Assembly (NCBI GenBank): GCA_944321085.1
Contig: CALUJY010000002.1
Span: 124,001 to 188,000, forward strand
DNA: 64,000 bases
Reading direction: 5' to 3'
DNA from: an uncultured Barnesiella sp.
GTDB taxonomy: Bacteria > Bacteroidota > Bacteroidia > Bacteroidales > Barnesiellaceae_A
The notes beneath the pieces were generated by a model. The model did not search any database and was not told the origin of the DNA. It saw only the letters and a program-made list of their open reading frames with translations. Shown here in pieces: positions 25,565-34,449 of this stretch (positions within the stretch are counted from its first letter, which is position 1; every line of letters begins with the position of its first letter). Both the position numbers and the translations under genes were made by a program.

Positions 25565-27937
25565 ATGCGCTTATCCGAATTGGAAATAGGAAAGAAGGCT
25601 GTAATTGTAAAAGTTTTAGGTCACGGCGCTTTTCGTAAGAGAATTATAGAGATGGGATTTATCAGAGGACAAGAGGTGACAGCCGAATTGAATGCGCCGC
25701 TGAAAGACCCCATAAAATTCAAAATCATGGGTTATGAGGTTTCTCTTCGCCGCAGTGAAGCCGAATTGATTGAAATCATACCCGAAGGCGATGGCGAAAC
25801 ATTGCCCGATATGACATCGCACGGAACCACCGAAGAGGTTACGTTACAACAAAAAGCCGAAGTAAGGGGTAAAACCATCAATATAGCCTTGGTAGGCAAC
25901 CCCAACTGTGGCAAGACGTCGCTTTTCAATGTGGCATCGGGCGCCAATGAGCATGTGGGTAATTATAGCGGGGTAACGGTCGATGCCAAAGCGGGATATT
26001 TCGATTACAAAGGTTATCGTATCAATATATCCGATTTGCCGGGTACATACTCTCTGTCGACTTATAGTCCCGAGGAGCTGTATGTACGGCGTTATCTCAA
26101 TAACGAAACTCCCGATGTTATAGTCAATGTCGTTGTGGCGTCTAATTTGGAGAGAAATTTATACCTCACCACCGAACTGATAGATATGGATTACAGCATG
26201 GTCATAGCCTTGAATATGTATGATGAGCTGGAAAAGAGCGGTGCAAAGCTCGACTATCAGTTGTTGGGCGATATGATAGGTGTGCCTATGGTGCCGACCA
26301 TATCGCGTACCGGAAAAGGGATAGACAAACTTTTCGATACGATTATCGAAGTGTATGAACGTCGCAACAAATCGGTAAGGCATGTACACGTCAATTTAGG
26401 TCCTGTTATAGAAGAAGGTATAACAGAACTGAAAGATGAGCTGAAAGAGAGCAAGAAGCATTTGCAATTTTCGCCCCGATATTTGGCGATAAAGATGCTC
26501 GAAGGTGACAAGGAGGTACGTTCGTTGCTTGCGAGCGACGAGAATTTCGAACGTTGGAATGCACTGAGCGAAAAGAAACGTACCGAAATAGAAGCCACGC
26601 TCCAAGAAGATATAGAGCAAGCCATTGCCAATGAGAAGTACGGATTTATTTCGGGCGCACTCCATGAGACTTTCCAAAAGGGAGAACAAGAAGAGCGCAG
26701 CATCCCCCGTACCATAGATGCACTTGTAACCAATAGGGTGGTGGGCATACCTATATTTATATTCTTGATGTGGGTTATGTTTGAGGCGACCTTTGTTTTG
26801 GGAGCATACCCTGCCGAATGGATAGAGGCGGGCGTAGGAGCGCTATGCGATTTGTTGCATAAGTATATGCCTGCCGGCCCGCTAAAAGACCTGCTCGTCG
26901 ATGGCGTTATAGGCGGTGTGGGCAGTGTCATCGTTTTCTTGCCCAATATACTCATACTTTATTTCTTCATATCTCTGATGGAAGACTCGGGCTATATGGC
27001 GCGAGCGGCATTTATCATGGATAAGGTAATGCACAAGATAGGGTTGCACGGCAAGTCGTTTATTCCCTTGATAATGGGCTTCGGTTGCAACGTACCGGCA
27101 ATAATGGCAACACGTACCATAGAAAGCCGCAGTAGCCGGTTGATAACTATCTTGATAAATCCGTTTATCTCTTGCAGTGCGCGGTTGCCTATCTATACAC
27201 TCTTGATAGGTACGTTTTTCCCCCTCCATGCCGGGTGGGTATTTCTTGTGATATATCTGATAGGAATTTTAGTCGCCATAATAACGGCAAAACTGTTGCG
27301 TCGTTTCCTTTTCAAGAAAGAAGAGACGCCTTTTGTCATGGAGTTGCCACCTTATAGAATACCTACGGGTAAAGCCATCGCAAGACACATGTGGGGTAAA
27401 GCAGAACAATATTTGAGGAAGATGGGAGGTGTCATACTTATCGCATCCATAGCAATATGGGCGTTGAGTTATTACCCGCACCCCGATTCGGCAGAGCAGG
27501 AGCTTACAGCGCAACAGCGTACGGAACAGCAAGCCAATTCCTATTTGGGCAGATTGGGACGCTTCATATCGCCCGTTATGGAACCGTTGGGATTTAATTG
27601 GAAAGTAAGTGTCGCTCTTATTTCCGGAACGGCTGCCAAAGAGTTGGTGGTAAGTACGTTGGGCGTTTTATACACTGGTGATGCCGACGAAACCGAGACG
27701 CTCTCTGAGAAATTGTTGCAGCCCGACCCTGTAACCGGACAGCGGGATTTTACGCCTCTGGTAGCTGTCAGCTTCTTGGTTTTTGTATTGCTGTATTTCC
27801 CTTGTATCGCATCGATTATCGTGATAGCCAAAGAAGCGGGCGGTTGGAAATGGGGCGCATTTGCAGTCTTGTATAATACGGCCGTCGCATGGGTCTGCTC
27901 ATTCCTGATATTCCAAATAGGTTCACTGTTTATATAG
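25565..27937 (+). CDS. feoB: Ferrous iron transporter FeoA-FeoB fusion
   Basis: 790-aa inner-membrane Fe(II) importer. Residues 1-75 are a FeoA SH3-like domain (MRLSELEIGKKAVIVKVLG ... RKRIIEMGFIRGQEV), fused to FeoB: the G domain with G1 GNPNCGKTSLFN at about 111, G3 DLPGTYSLS and NMYDELEKSG, then eight or so membrane helices with the gate motifs GFGCNVPAIMATR and PFISCSARLPIY. The FeoA-FeoB fusion is typical for Bacteroidetes. It lies after the hemerythrin and LuxR genes and 7 bp before its Cys-rich partner, all on one transcript by spacing. Iron or redox control through the 24180-24199 palindrome is plausible. Confidence 0.97.
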   Translation: MRLSELEIGKKAVIVKVLGHGAFRKRIIEMGFIRGQEVTAELNAPLKDPIKFKIMGYEVSLRRSEAELIEIIPEGDGETLPDMTSHGTTEEVTLQQKAEVRGKTINIALVGNPNCGKTSLFNVASGANEHVGNYSGVTVDAKAGYFDYKGYRINISDLPGTYSLSTYSPEELYVRRYLNNETPDVIVNVVVASNLERNLYLTTELIDMDYSMVIALNMYDELEKSGAKLDYQLLGDMIGVPMVPTISRTGKGIDKLFDTIIEVYERRNKSVRHVHVNLGPVIEEGITELKDELKESKKHLQFSPRYLAIKMLEGDKEVRSLLASDENFERWNALSEKKRTEIEATLQEDIEQAIANEKYGFISGALHETFQKGEQEERSIPRTIDALVTNRVVGIPIFIFLMWVMFEATFVLGAYPAEWIEAGVGALCDLLHKYMPAGPLKDLLVDGVIGGVGSVIVFLPNILILYFFISLMEDSGYMARAAFIMDKVMHKIGLHGKSFIPLIMGFGCNVPAIMATRTIESRSSRLITILINPFISCSARLPIYTLLIGTFFPLHAGWVFLVIYLIGILVAIITAKLLRRFLFKKEETPFVMELPPYRIPTGKAIARHMWGKAEQYLRKMGGVILIASIAIWALSYYPHPDSAEQELTAQQRTEQQANSYLGRLGRFISPVMEPLGFNWKVSVALISGTAAKELVVSTLGVLYTGDADETETLSEKLLQPDPVTGQRDFTPLVAVSFLVFVLLYFPCIASIIVIAKEAGGWKWGAFAVLYNTAVAWVCSFLIFQIGSLFI

Positions 27938-27944
27938 ATGCAAT

Positions 27945-28136
27945 ATGTTTACAAACGACGTGCAACAAGTGATAGTCTACATTATCTTGGCTGTTGTGGC
28001 CGTATTGTTGATAGTGGGTATTGTCCGTAAATTGTCGTCGAAAGACACTTCATGCGACTCGGGATGCGGTTGTTGCTCGCAGGAAGATTGTCCCTTACGA
28101 AAAAATATATTGGGAAAAGATAAAAATCATCGATGA
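27945..28136 (+). CDS. FeoB-associated Cys-rich membrane protein
   Basis: 63 aa: one N-terminal membrane helix (VIVYIILAVVAVLLIVGIV) and a short cytoplasmic tail with a cysteine cluster (CDSGCGCCSQEDCPL). This architecture, right after feoB, is the known FeoB-associated Cys-rich family, thought to assist Fe(II) handling at FeoB. Seven bases separate it from feoB. Confidence 0.92.
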   Translation: MFTNDVQQVIVYIILAVVAVLLIVGIVRKLSSKDTSCDSGCGCCSQEDCPLRKNILGKDKNHR

Positions 28137-28139
28137 AAC

Positions 28140-28171
28140 GTTGCATAATCAAATAAGTTGTATTACCTTTG
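28140..28171 (+). promoter_or_regulatory. Promoter of tRNA-Cys
   Basis: GTTG (28140-28143) lies 20 bp before TACCTTTG (28164-28171), a good Bacteroidetes -33/-7 pair. The predicted start is near 28177, about 10 nt before the tRNA 5' end, so the tRNA need not depend on the feo operon. Confidence 0.8.
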
Positions 28172-28187
28172 CAACGCAAAAACAAAA

Positions 28188-28258
28188 GGTGCCTTGTCCG
28201 AGTGGTTAGGAGCCGGTCTGCAAAACCGTATACGGCGGTTCGATTCCGCCAGGCACCT
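28188..28258 (+). tRNA. tRNA-Cys (GCA anticodon)
   Basis: 71-nt cloverleaf: acceptor stem GGTGCCT/AGGCACC (28188-28194, 28251-28257), discriminator U (28258) as expected for Cys, D arm with AGTGGTTAGGA, anticodon loop CTGCAAA with GCA at 28220-28222, and T arm GGCGG-TTCGATT-CCGCC (28234-28250). CCA is not encoded. The bottom anticodon-stem position appears as a C-U mismatch. Confidence 0.97.
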
Positions 28259-28262
28259 CGAT

Positions 28263-28299
28263 AAGATGGATATATGAAACACAGATATCCATCTTTTTT
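28263..28299 (+). terminator. Terminator after tRNA-Cys
   Basis: AAGATGGATAT (28263-28273) pairs with ATATCCATCTT (28285-28295), followed by a T-run to 28299. Confidence 0.88.
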
Positions 28300-28427
28300 A
28301 TATCCGATAGTAATGCTAAATTATATACAAGGTGAACTGAATTTTTCCATTTTGTGCATATATATCCTAAAATAAACTTCCCCCTTACATAAATTGAAAT
28401 CTTAATATATATATACAAACGATAAAG

Positions 28428-30005
28428 ATGAAAGCGATAAAATTATTTTTACCAGTTGTGTCACTTCTTTTTATGGCAGCTTTGTCGAGTTGCAATAGAG
28501 AAGAGGGTAGCAGATTGTTGTTAGGTTCGGATGACGCTGTAAAAAGGAGTGTTGTGAGTGAAGACGGACCGCGAGATGGCCAAAAACACCGGTCAAGCAG
28601 CAATTTCAGTACGAAAGGCATGAATAAAGGCAAGATATTGTGGACTTGCGAGAGCGATGATATTACGTTCGATGTCTATATCGATAAAACAGGTAGCGAC
28701 GATGTCTTTGCAACGAGTTTGTTCAATACGGCCATTACCGATTTCATAGAGTCGGACAAACTCTATATTGCCAATCCGGCTAATGCAAAAGGCGATTTTA
28801 CAATTACCTATGAGATAATAGAAGAGAACGCCGGTTATGTCTATATCACCAGTGCTGCTTCGCATCTTGATGGACAAGATCATCGTTCCAGTCAAAACTT
28901 CAATTTGGGCGATAGCAACCACTACTTGGTACAATGCCCCGATAGCGTAAGTTTCACGATAGAGCAGGATGTTACAGGTAGCGATAAAGTTGTTTATGAA
29001 AATGTGAAGAATGGTAGTATTATTCAAAACCATTTGACCAGTAACTTATACATATCCGACCCCACCGGCGCCAAGAGTGCGTTTATGGTTACATTCGTGC
29101 CTTATTTATATACAGGACGCGACTGGATGACACAACTCAGTGATGACCTATACCTATATGAGCTTTCTATCCCGGGAACACACGACTCGGGTACAGGCGA
29201 ATATGTTTCGGCCGGTATATCAAAATGTCAGAATTTCAGCATCCGCGAACAACTCTTGGATGGTATCCGTTATTTCGATATTCGTGTAGACGAGGAGTTG
29301 GATATACGTCATGGATCTACTGACTGCAAAATTGATTTCAGTGATGTGTGGAATGATTTTACGTCGTATCTCAACGAGCACCCCGGAGAAGTTATTATCA
29401 TGCAGCTGAATAGTCACGACGATGATGATAGTCTTGCAGATCCTCTCAATTCTTATTTTACCAATTCTGTAATGTGGACAAAGAATTACATACCGAAGTT
29501 GGGTGAGGTGCGCGGAAAAGTAGTGCTGTTCAAGCGCATCAGAGATACATCGTATGGCGTAAATGTCCGTTCGGTATGGCCAGATGATGGCGTAGAAACT
29601 AACGGAAATAATGGTATTAATACATTCTATATTGAAGACCGTTATTTTGACACGGGTGAAGCAATACACGACACGGCAGAGAAGAAAAAAGTGGTCAGTG
29701 AAGCTATTAATGATGCCTGTAAAAACCTCGACAATGGCAAAATGTATATTATATTCAACAGCGTTGCCGGACGTGGCACACATACTCCTTGGGATTATGC
29801 ATGGGGCGGTCTCGGTATAGATCCCGAAATGAATCCGTCTTTGAATAATATATTCAATGGTGTCGATACCAGTTACGTACAACGTCCGTTGCGTATAGGT
29901 ACGATATTGCTCGATTTTTATAACAAACATGGAAATGATGATCCGCACCATCTTGTAGAGCGTATCATCAATTACAACTTCTCGACTCCGTTTATAAATA
30001 TCTGA
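28428..30005 (+). CDS. Lipoprotein with phosphatidylinositol-specific phospholipase C domain
   Basis: 525 aa. A lipoprotein signal (VSLLFMAALSSCNRE) is followed by two copies of an 85-90-aa module of unknown type: copy 1 starts at DGQKHRSSSNF, copy 2 at DGQDHRSSQNF; both continue with a (D/V)TGSD step and end with an (A/S)DP(A/T)(N/G)AK-like motif. From about residue 235 comes a PLC-X domain: LSIPGTHDSGT (catalytic His252), IREQLLDGIRYFDIRVD, LDIRHGST (His295), NEHPGEVIIMQLNSHDD and RGKVVLFKR. The family cleaves phosphatidylinositol or GPI anchors. Surface lipidation suits action on host lipids, which is inference. No obvious operon partner. Confidence 0.88.
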   Translation: MKAIKLFLPVVSLLFMAALSSCNREEGSRLLLGSDDAVKRSVVSEDGPRDGQKHRSSSNFSTKGMNKGKILWTCESDDITFDVYIDKTGSDDVFATSLFNTAITDFIESDKLYIANPANAKGDFTITYEIIEENAGYVYITSAASHLDGQDHRSSQNFNLGDSNHYLVQCPDSVSFTIEQDVTGSDKVVYENVKNGSIIQNHLTSNLYISDPTGAKSAFMVTFVPYLYTGRDWMTQLSDDLYLYELSIPGTHDSGTGEYVSAGISKCQNFSIREQLLDGIRYFDIRVDEELDIRHGSTDCKIDFSDVWNDFTSYLNEHPGEVIIMQLNSHDDDDSLADPLNSYFTNSVMWTKNYIPKLGEVRGKVVLFKRIRDTSYGVNVRSVWPDDGVETNGNNGINTFYIEDRYFDTGEAIHDTAEKKKVVSEAINDACKNLDNGKMYIIFNSVAGRGTHTPWDYAWGGLGIDPEMNPSLNNIFNGVDTSYVQRPLRIGTILLDFYNKHGNDDPHHLVERIINYNFSTPFINI

Positions 30006-30031
30006 ATCAGGTAGTCAGGGAATAATCATCA

Positions 30032-30076
30032 AAGAGAGCGGTTGCACCAAGGATATTTCGGTGCAACCGCTCTCTT
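30032..30076. terminator. Bidirectional hairpin terminator
   Basis: AAGAGAGCGGTTGCACC (30032-30048) and GGTGCAACCGCTCTCTT (30060-30076) form a perfect 17-bp stem with an 11-nt loop between convergent genes; the 3' end of the HsdR_N-type gene is at 30079. A/T-rich ends serve both strands. Confidence 0.88.
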
Positions 30077-30078
30077 GT

Positions 30079-30531
30079 TTAATATAACTTGTTATATGGA
30101 GGAATTTCTGTAAGGAAACGATACTTTCCGCTCACATAATCGACATGACAGCAATAGTGCGATACCCCATTCGATAGCATAATATAGGGTACCCGGAAGC
30201 ATATATTATAACGGACAGCCTGCTCAAATACTTTTTGCGAAACAGCTATATGAGGCGCTTTGTATTCTATCAGAGCCAGCGGTCGGCCTTCGGCATCATA
30301 TATGAGTGTGTCGCACCGCCGGCTGCGACCGTTAAGGTTCAACGATATTTCGTTCCCAATACGGCCGATGGGGTATTCCTTGCTTCCTACAAGATAAGCT
30401 ATGAAGTGCTGCCGTACCCATTCCTCGGGTGTGAGAGCAACATATTTGCGGCGTACGGCATCCCATATCTGCACAGAGCCGTTGCTTCGTTTGAGTTTAT
30501 AGGCGTATGGGGGCAAATTTAGCTCTATCAT
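30079..30531 (-). CDS. HsdR_N-type (PD-(D/E)XK) nuclease-fold protein, standalone
   Basis: 150 aa. The sequence matches the type I restriction R-subunit N-terminal domain family (HSDR_N_2): VRQHFIAYLV near the N-terminus, then the restriction-fold active-site order RCDTLIYDAEGRPLALIEYKAP (D ... E-x-K), and FEQAVRYNICFRVPYIMLSNG. No helicase, specificity or methyltransferase gene is nearby, so it is not a restriction system in itself. Such standalone proteins are common and conserved next to holA in Bacteroidales. Nuclease activity is inference from the D-EYK motif. Divergently transcribed from holA with an overlapping promoter region. Confidence 0.8.
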   Translation of the reverse strand: MIELNLPPYAYKLKRSNGSVQIWDAVRRKYVALTPEEWVRQHFIAYLVGSKEYPIGRIGNEISLNLNGRSRRCDTLIYDAEGRPLALIEYKAPHIAVSQKVFEQAVRYNICFRVPYIMLSNGVSHYCCHVDYVSGKYRFLTEIPPYNKLY

Positions 30532-30577
30532 GTGTGCCGTAAATTTGTTTGTTCCTAATTATATGACTAATTTTACC

Positions 30578-30608
30578 CAAAAATACATCAGTTACTTTTG
30601 TCATGCAA
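30578..30608 (-). promoter_or_regulatory. Overlapping divergent promoters for the HsdR_N-type gene and holA
   Basis: Minus strand: TTG (30608-30606), 20 bp, TATTTTTG (30585-30578). Plus strand: -7 box TACTTTTG (30593-30600) for holA, with no clear -33. The two overlap, so polymerase binding on one strand should exclude the other. Confidence 0.65.
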
Positions 30609-30635
30609 GAGTAATGTGCAATATAAAGCTGCATT

Positions 30636-31661
30636 ATGGCGAAAAATGACTCTAACAGGTATCTTGAAATCATAAGGCAAATACGCGCCAAAGAGTTCAA
30701 ACCCATCTATTTCTTGATGGGAGAGGAGAGTTATTTCATAGATCTTATTACCGACGAGATAATTGCCAACGCCCTCAACGACGATGAGAGAGATTTTAAC
30801 CAAACGATTATGTATGGTGCTGATGTCGCCGGATACTCTGCTGTGGTAGGAATGGCAAAACGGTTCCCCATGATGGCATCGAGGCAGCTTGTCGTTGTAA
30901 AAGAGGCGCAGCAGATAAACGATATCGATTTGTTGCACTACTATATTGCGCAACCGCTGATGAGTACGGTTCTTGTCATCAACTATAAGAACGGCTCTTT
31001 GAAAAACAAAAAGTTGTTGAGCGAGTTAGAGAAGACAGGAGTCGTATACGAATCGAAAAAATTGTATGAGAACCAGCTCATTCCCTTTATCACCGCATAC
31101 GTTCAGGAAAAAAAACTGACAATCGATATAAAAGCGGCGCAAATGTTGGCCGATTTCATAGGTAACGACCTTGTGAGGCTTACTGGCGAACTGGATAAAT
31201 TGCAGCTATCGATGGGTGCCGACGCCAAGCATATTTCACCCGAGCTGGTAGAAACCTGTGTAGGTGTGAGCAAAGACTTTAACAACTTCGAGTTGGTCAA
31301 TGCCCTCGCGGCACGCGATATATATAAAGCCAACCAGATTGTCAATTATTTCGAGAGCAATCCTAAAAACAACCCGTTCGTGGTAACGATAAGCGTGTTG
31401 TTCGCTTTCTTTGCCAATCTTATGATTTGTTATTATGCCTCCGACAAGAGCGAACGCGGAATCATGCAGGAACTCGGTTTGCGGGTCTCGTTCCAAGCCC
31501 GCAATTATATCCTCGCCATGCGCAACTACAATGCGTATAAGTGTGTCGAAATCATAGCGCTTTTGCGCCAATATGATGCCCGGTCGAAGGGGATAGGCAG
31601 CACCTCGAACATTAGCGAGGGCGCGTTATTGCGGGAGTTGGTGTATAAAATAATGCACTGA
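30636..31661 (+). CDS. holA: DNA polymerase III subunit delta
   Basis: 341-aa clamp-loader subunit that opens the beta clamp. Visible family features are the N-terminal YFLMGEESYFIDLITDEI, DLLHYYIAQPL ... STVLVINYKNGSL, the central FIGNDLVRLTGELDKLQL and VGVSKDFNNFELVNALAA, and the C-terminal helical collar ending GALLRELVYKIM. Full length for the family. It stands alone on the plus strand between the HsdR_N-type gene and the outer-membrane barrel gene. Confidence 0.94.
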   Translation: MAKNDSNRYLEIIRQIRAKEFKPIYFLMGEESYFIDLITDEIIANALNDDERDFNQTIMYGADVAGYSAVVGMAKRFPMMASRQLVVVKEAQQINDIDLLHYYIAQPLMSTVLVINYKNGSLKNKKLLSELEKTGVVYESKKLYENQLIPFITAYVQEKKLTIDIKAAQMLADFIGNDLVRLTGELDKLQLSMGADAKHISPELVETCVGVSKDFNNFELVNALAARDIYKANQIVNYFESNPKNNPFVVTISVLFAFFANLMICYYASDKSERGIMQELGLRVSFQARNYILAMRNYNAYKCVEIIALLRQYDARSKGIGSTSNISEGALLRELVYKIMH

Positions 31662-31688
31662 AATCCGCCTTGCGGGCTTCGCCTCTTT

Positions 31689-32372
31689 CTACCAAATCCT
31701 AAACAGATAGGCGATATTTACCATAAAACCTCTGTTGGCCGATGAGCCGCTGAATACATCGGCTTTGCGGTTCCCGTAAATATCTCCCAACCCGAAATAA
31801 TAACGGCCTTCGAGGAGTATGATGTGGCGTTTCAGCCGCAACTCTACACCCACACCGCCGGTTATACCGTAATCGAACCGATTGGCTATTGGTAAGTTGT
31901 ATACTTCGTTTATTCTGTTTTCCTCGGTAAATGCCGGCAGGTTGTTGACGTCGAAGTCGGCGTTGAAGTTATCGTGATATAATATTCCTATCTGCGGACC
32001 TATATTGACAAACCCGCGTACGACATCGCTTCCAAAGTATATATGTGCCAAAAACGGGATTTCAATATAGTCGAGCATGTGACGGTAATGGTAAGGGTCG
32101 TTTCCGAAATTCTCATCCCATCCGCGCTGTGAAAAATTCAATTCTGCTATCAGTCCGAAGATTTTTTCTTCGGTATATCTGAATACCAATCCGGTCGTGT
32201 AACCGACCCATGTATTTTGTTGTATCGACGGCGAAAAGGCCATGGAGGGTATGGTCACACCTCCCTTGACGCCTACCGATAGTTCGCGGTCGAAAGTAAT
32301 ATCGCGTTGCGCCATGGCGGTTGTCATGCACGCCAACGCCATAATGACACATATATTTCTGAGCTTCTTCAT
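31689..32372 (-). CDS. Outer-membrane beta-barrel protein (PorT-like fold)
   Basis: 227 aa: signal peptide (MKKLRNICVIMALACMTTAMAQ) and a chain of amphipathic beta strands (LSVGVKGGVTIPS, WVGYTTGLVFRYTEEKIFGL, FLAHIYFGSDVVRGFVNIGP, DYGITGGVGVELRLKRHIIL) ending in an aromatic residue region (FMVNIAYLFRIW), which is the usual barrel C-terminus. PorT-family proteins are outer-membrane barrels, some linked to type IX secretion; this member could serve another role. It starts 10 bp after the LysM gene ends and is co-transcribed with it. Confidence 0.82.
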   Translation of the reverse strand: MKKLRNICVIMALACMTTAMAQRDITFDRELSVGVKGGVTIPSMAFSPSIQQNTWVGYTTGLVFRYTEEKIFGLIAELNFSQRGWDENFGNDPYHYRHMLDYIEIPFLAHIYFGSDVVRGFVNIGPQIGILYHDNFNADFDVNNLPAFTEENRINEVYNLPIANRFDYGITGGVGVELRLKRHIILLEGRYYFGLGDIYGNRKADVFSGSSANRGFMVNIAYLFRIW

Positions 32373-32382
32373 ATAGATGATT

Positions 32383-34449
32383 TTATTCTTTTATTTTATC
32401 GGTTGTCATATAAGGGGTAAAGTGTATGAAGTAGAACGATTTATTGATAAATCCGCTCCAATTATTTATTCTCTCGAACTCAAAGTCGGTTTGCAATGCG
32501 TTGCCGCTTGGTGTTAAGTCGTAATTCGAAAAATTCTTCCCGTTCTTGGCAATGGCTTGCAGGAAATATAAGCCGGTGTCGAAGCCCAACAAACCATATT
32601 GCGGGCTGGCCTTCATCATTTCATCGTTGTACCAATAGTTGAATTTCAGGTCGAAGCTGAGTTTCTTGGGATCACCCGGGTCGGCATAGAAGCGCGAGAA
32701 TATATATGTGTCGAGTTTATAGAACTCATTGAGGTGACTGTTGGCCTGAACGAGCCAGCTCGGGAATCCGAATAACGATACTTTGCATTGCGGGTTGCTG
32801 TCGACAAAAGTTGTCAGTGACGAGAGAATGGCATCGGGTACTTGTTGCTTGTTGGAGGTGGGGACAAAGATAACCGATGCAGCATTGTTTACGGTAGCAG
32901 CCAACTCGGCTTGCGATAGGATATTGTTATATGAACAGGTACGATAGGCAATGCTGTTATTGGTCAATTCTGCTTGCAATAACGGTATGAAATCGTACAC
33001 GTCGGACGAGTCGGCGGTATTCGACAAGAAGATGACTTCGCGGTTATAAAATAGCTTGACGAAGCGTTCGGCTGTTTCGGCATACAGGTACGAATGGGGT
33101 ATATTTGTTTGGAATACACGTGCATTCGTATTCACTTTCTCATTCTTGATTGAGAACGTATTTACCACATTTATATTGTATTGCGCGCTAAAATCTGCGA
33201 TAAGGTCTATCATTTCGTCGTTGTCGGGCGCGATGATAAGGTCCATCGAAGACATGACGCCGTTATTCAGTATATTTCTCACTTTGTTGAGTGAGCCTTC
33301 GGTGTCGTAAGCATATACATTGACCGAAAAACCTTGGCGTTTCAGGCTGTCGACAGCAAGCAAAAAGCCTTGGTAATATTCGGTGTATAAAGCGGCCTTT
33401 ATATCGGGCTTGTGTTGCAGCATAAACGGCAGGATGACGGCTGCATTTATATGCTTGGTATTCTTTCTTTCGTAAATGCGCGTATATAAATCGTTTATTT
33501 GTTCATCGGTGACAGTTGGCACATTACGGCTCGTTATCTCGACCTTTTGTTCAGGAATATTTATCTTGTCGCCTTTTTTGACGGTGCGAATATCGGGGTT
33601 GGCTTGTTTAAGGGTTTCTACGGAAATTTTGAATTTCTTGGCTATGCTGTACAACGTCTCTTTCCGCTTGACGGTGTATGTAACATATTGAGTGACAGAG
33701 GTTGTGTCAGATACTTGTTCAAGTATGGGTTCATCTTTGTATGCAGCTTTCTGAGGTATCCTTATCACAGAACCGTCGTATAGTTTGTCGGGTTTTAAGC
33801 CCGGATTGGCGCGTAAGATATCTTCTATTCCGCAATCATATCGTCGGGCGATATTGTACAGCGTTTCGCCACGTGTGATGGTATGGAATGTATAATCGCC
33901 GTTAGCCGTTTCTGCGGAGGTCGGGGTGGTAACAGGTTCTTCCCGACGCGTCGCAGAAGTAGGAGCAGACGCTGTTGGCGTGCTTGTCTTTTGTCCTTTT
34001 TGCGGTATGTTCAGTATTGCGCCGGCCTTGATATTTTGTGTCGTTCCGGGATTGGCTTCGAGGATGGCATTGATGGTTACGCCATACATTTTCGAAATAG
34101 AGTAGAGCGACTCGCCGCGCTTGATGGTGTGTCTGAAAGTAGATGTGCTTTCGGTGTCAGTCCGGCTCTCTTCTTCACCCACGGTCGCGTTGTCGTTTCG
34201 GGTTGTGGGGATAAGCAATATTTGGTCGAGCTTCAAGCCGTTCTTGGCCGACGGGTTGTATTTGATAATCTCTTCCTGCGAGACTTCAAACTTATTTGAT
34301 ATGGCATATAAACCCTCGGAACGCGCTACTTTGTAGAGATAAAACTCCTTGCCGTTGATGGTCTTTTTAGGCACATTCGGCACCTCGGCAACGGCTGTAT
34401 ATGCCGCGCAGCACAGGGTGGCTATTATGACGGAAAATTTGATATTCAT
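32383..34449 (-). CDS. LysM-repeat protein with periplasmic-binding-protein-like C-terminus
   Basis: 688 aa with a signal peptide (MNIKFSVIIATLCCAAYTAVAE). Four LysM domains follow (about 30-76, 100-145, 190-235, 255-300), recognisable from repeated (S/E)(G/S)LY(A/S/N)I(S/A) and NP cores with IP ends; LysM binds GlcNAc in peptidoglycan. From about 330 the fold is like a type I periplasmic-binding protein (NAAVILPFMLQHKPD, YQGFLLAVDSLKRQG, VNVYAYDTEGS, MDLIIAPDNDEMIDLIADF, SLFGFPSWLV), as in LppC/LpoA cofactors. A role in cell-wall synthase control or sensing is inference. Upstream partner of the barrel gene. Confidence 0.85.
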   Translation of the reverse strand: MNIKFSVIIATLCCAAYTAVAEVPNVPKKTINGKEFYLYKVARSEGLYAISNKFEVSQEEIIKYNPSAKNGLKLDQILLIPTTRNDNATVGEEESRTDTESTSTFRHTIKRGESLYSISKMYGVTINAILEANPGTTQNIKAGAILNIPQKGQKTSTPTASAPTSATRREEPVTTPTSAETANGDYTFHTITRGETLYNIARRYDCGIEDILRANPGLKPDKLYDGSVIRIPQKAAYKDEPILEQVSDTTSVTQYVTYTVKRKETLYSIAKKFKISVETLKQANPDIRTVKKGDKINIPEQKVEITSRNVPTVTDEQINDLYTRIYERKNTKHINAAVILPFMLQHKPDIKAALYTEYYQGFLLAVDSLKRQGFSVNVYAYDTEGSLNKVRNILNNGVMSSMDLIIAPDNDEMIDLIADFSAQYNINVVNTFSIKNEKVNTNARVFQTNIPHSYLYAETAERFVKLFYNREVIFLSNTADSSDVYDFIPLLQAELTNNSIAYRTCSYNNILSQAELAATVNNAASVIFVPTSNKQQVPDAILSSLTTFVDSNPQCKVSLFGFPSWLVQANSHLNEFYKLDTYIFSRFYADPGDPKKLSFDLKFNYWYNDEMMKASPQYGLLGFDTGLYFLQAIAKNGKNFSNYDLTPSGNALQTDFEFERINNWSGFINKSFYFIHFTPYMTTDKIKE

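Noticed and set aside
30079..30531. Type I restriction system
   Set aside because: No helicase, specificity or methylase genes are near; a lone HsdR_N-type domain is not a system.
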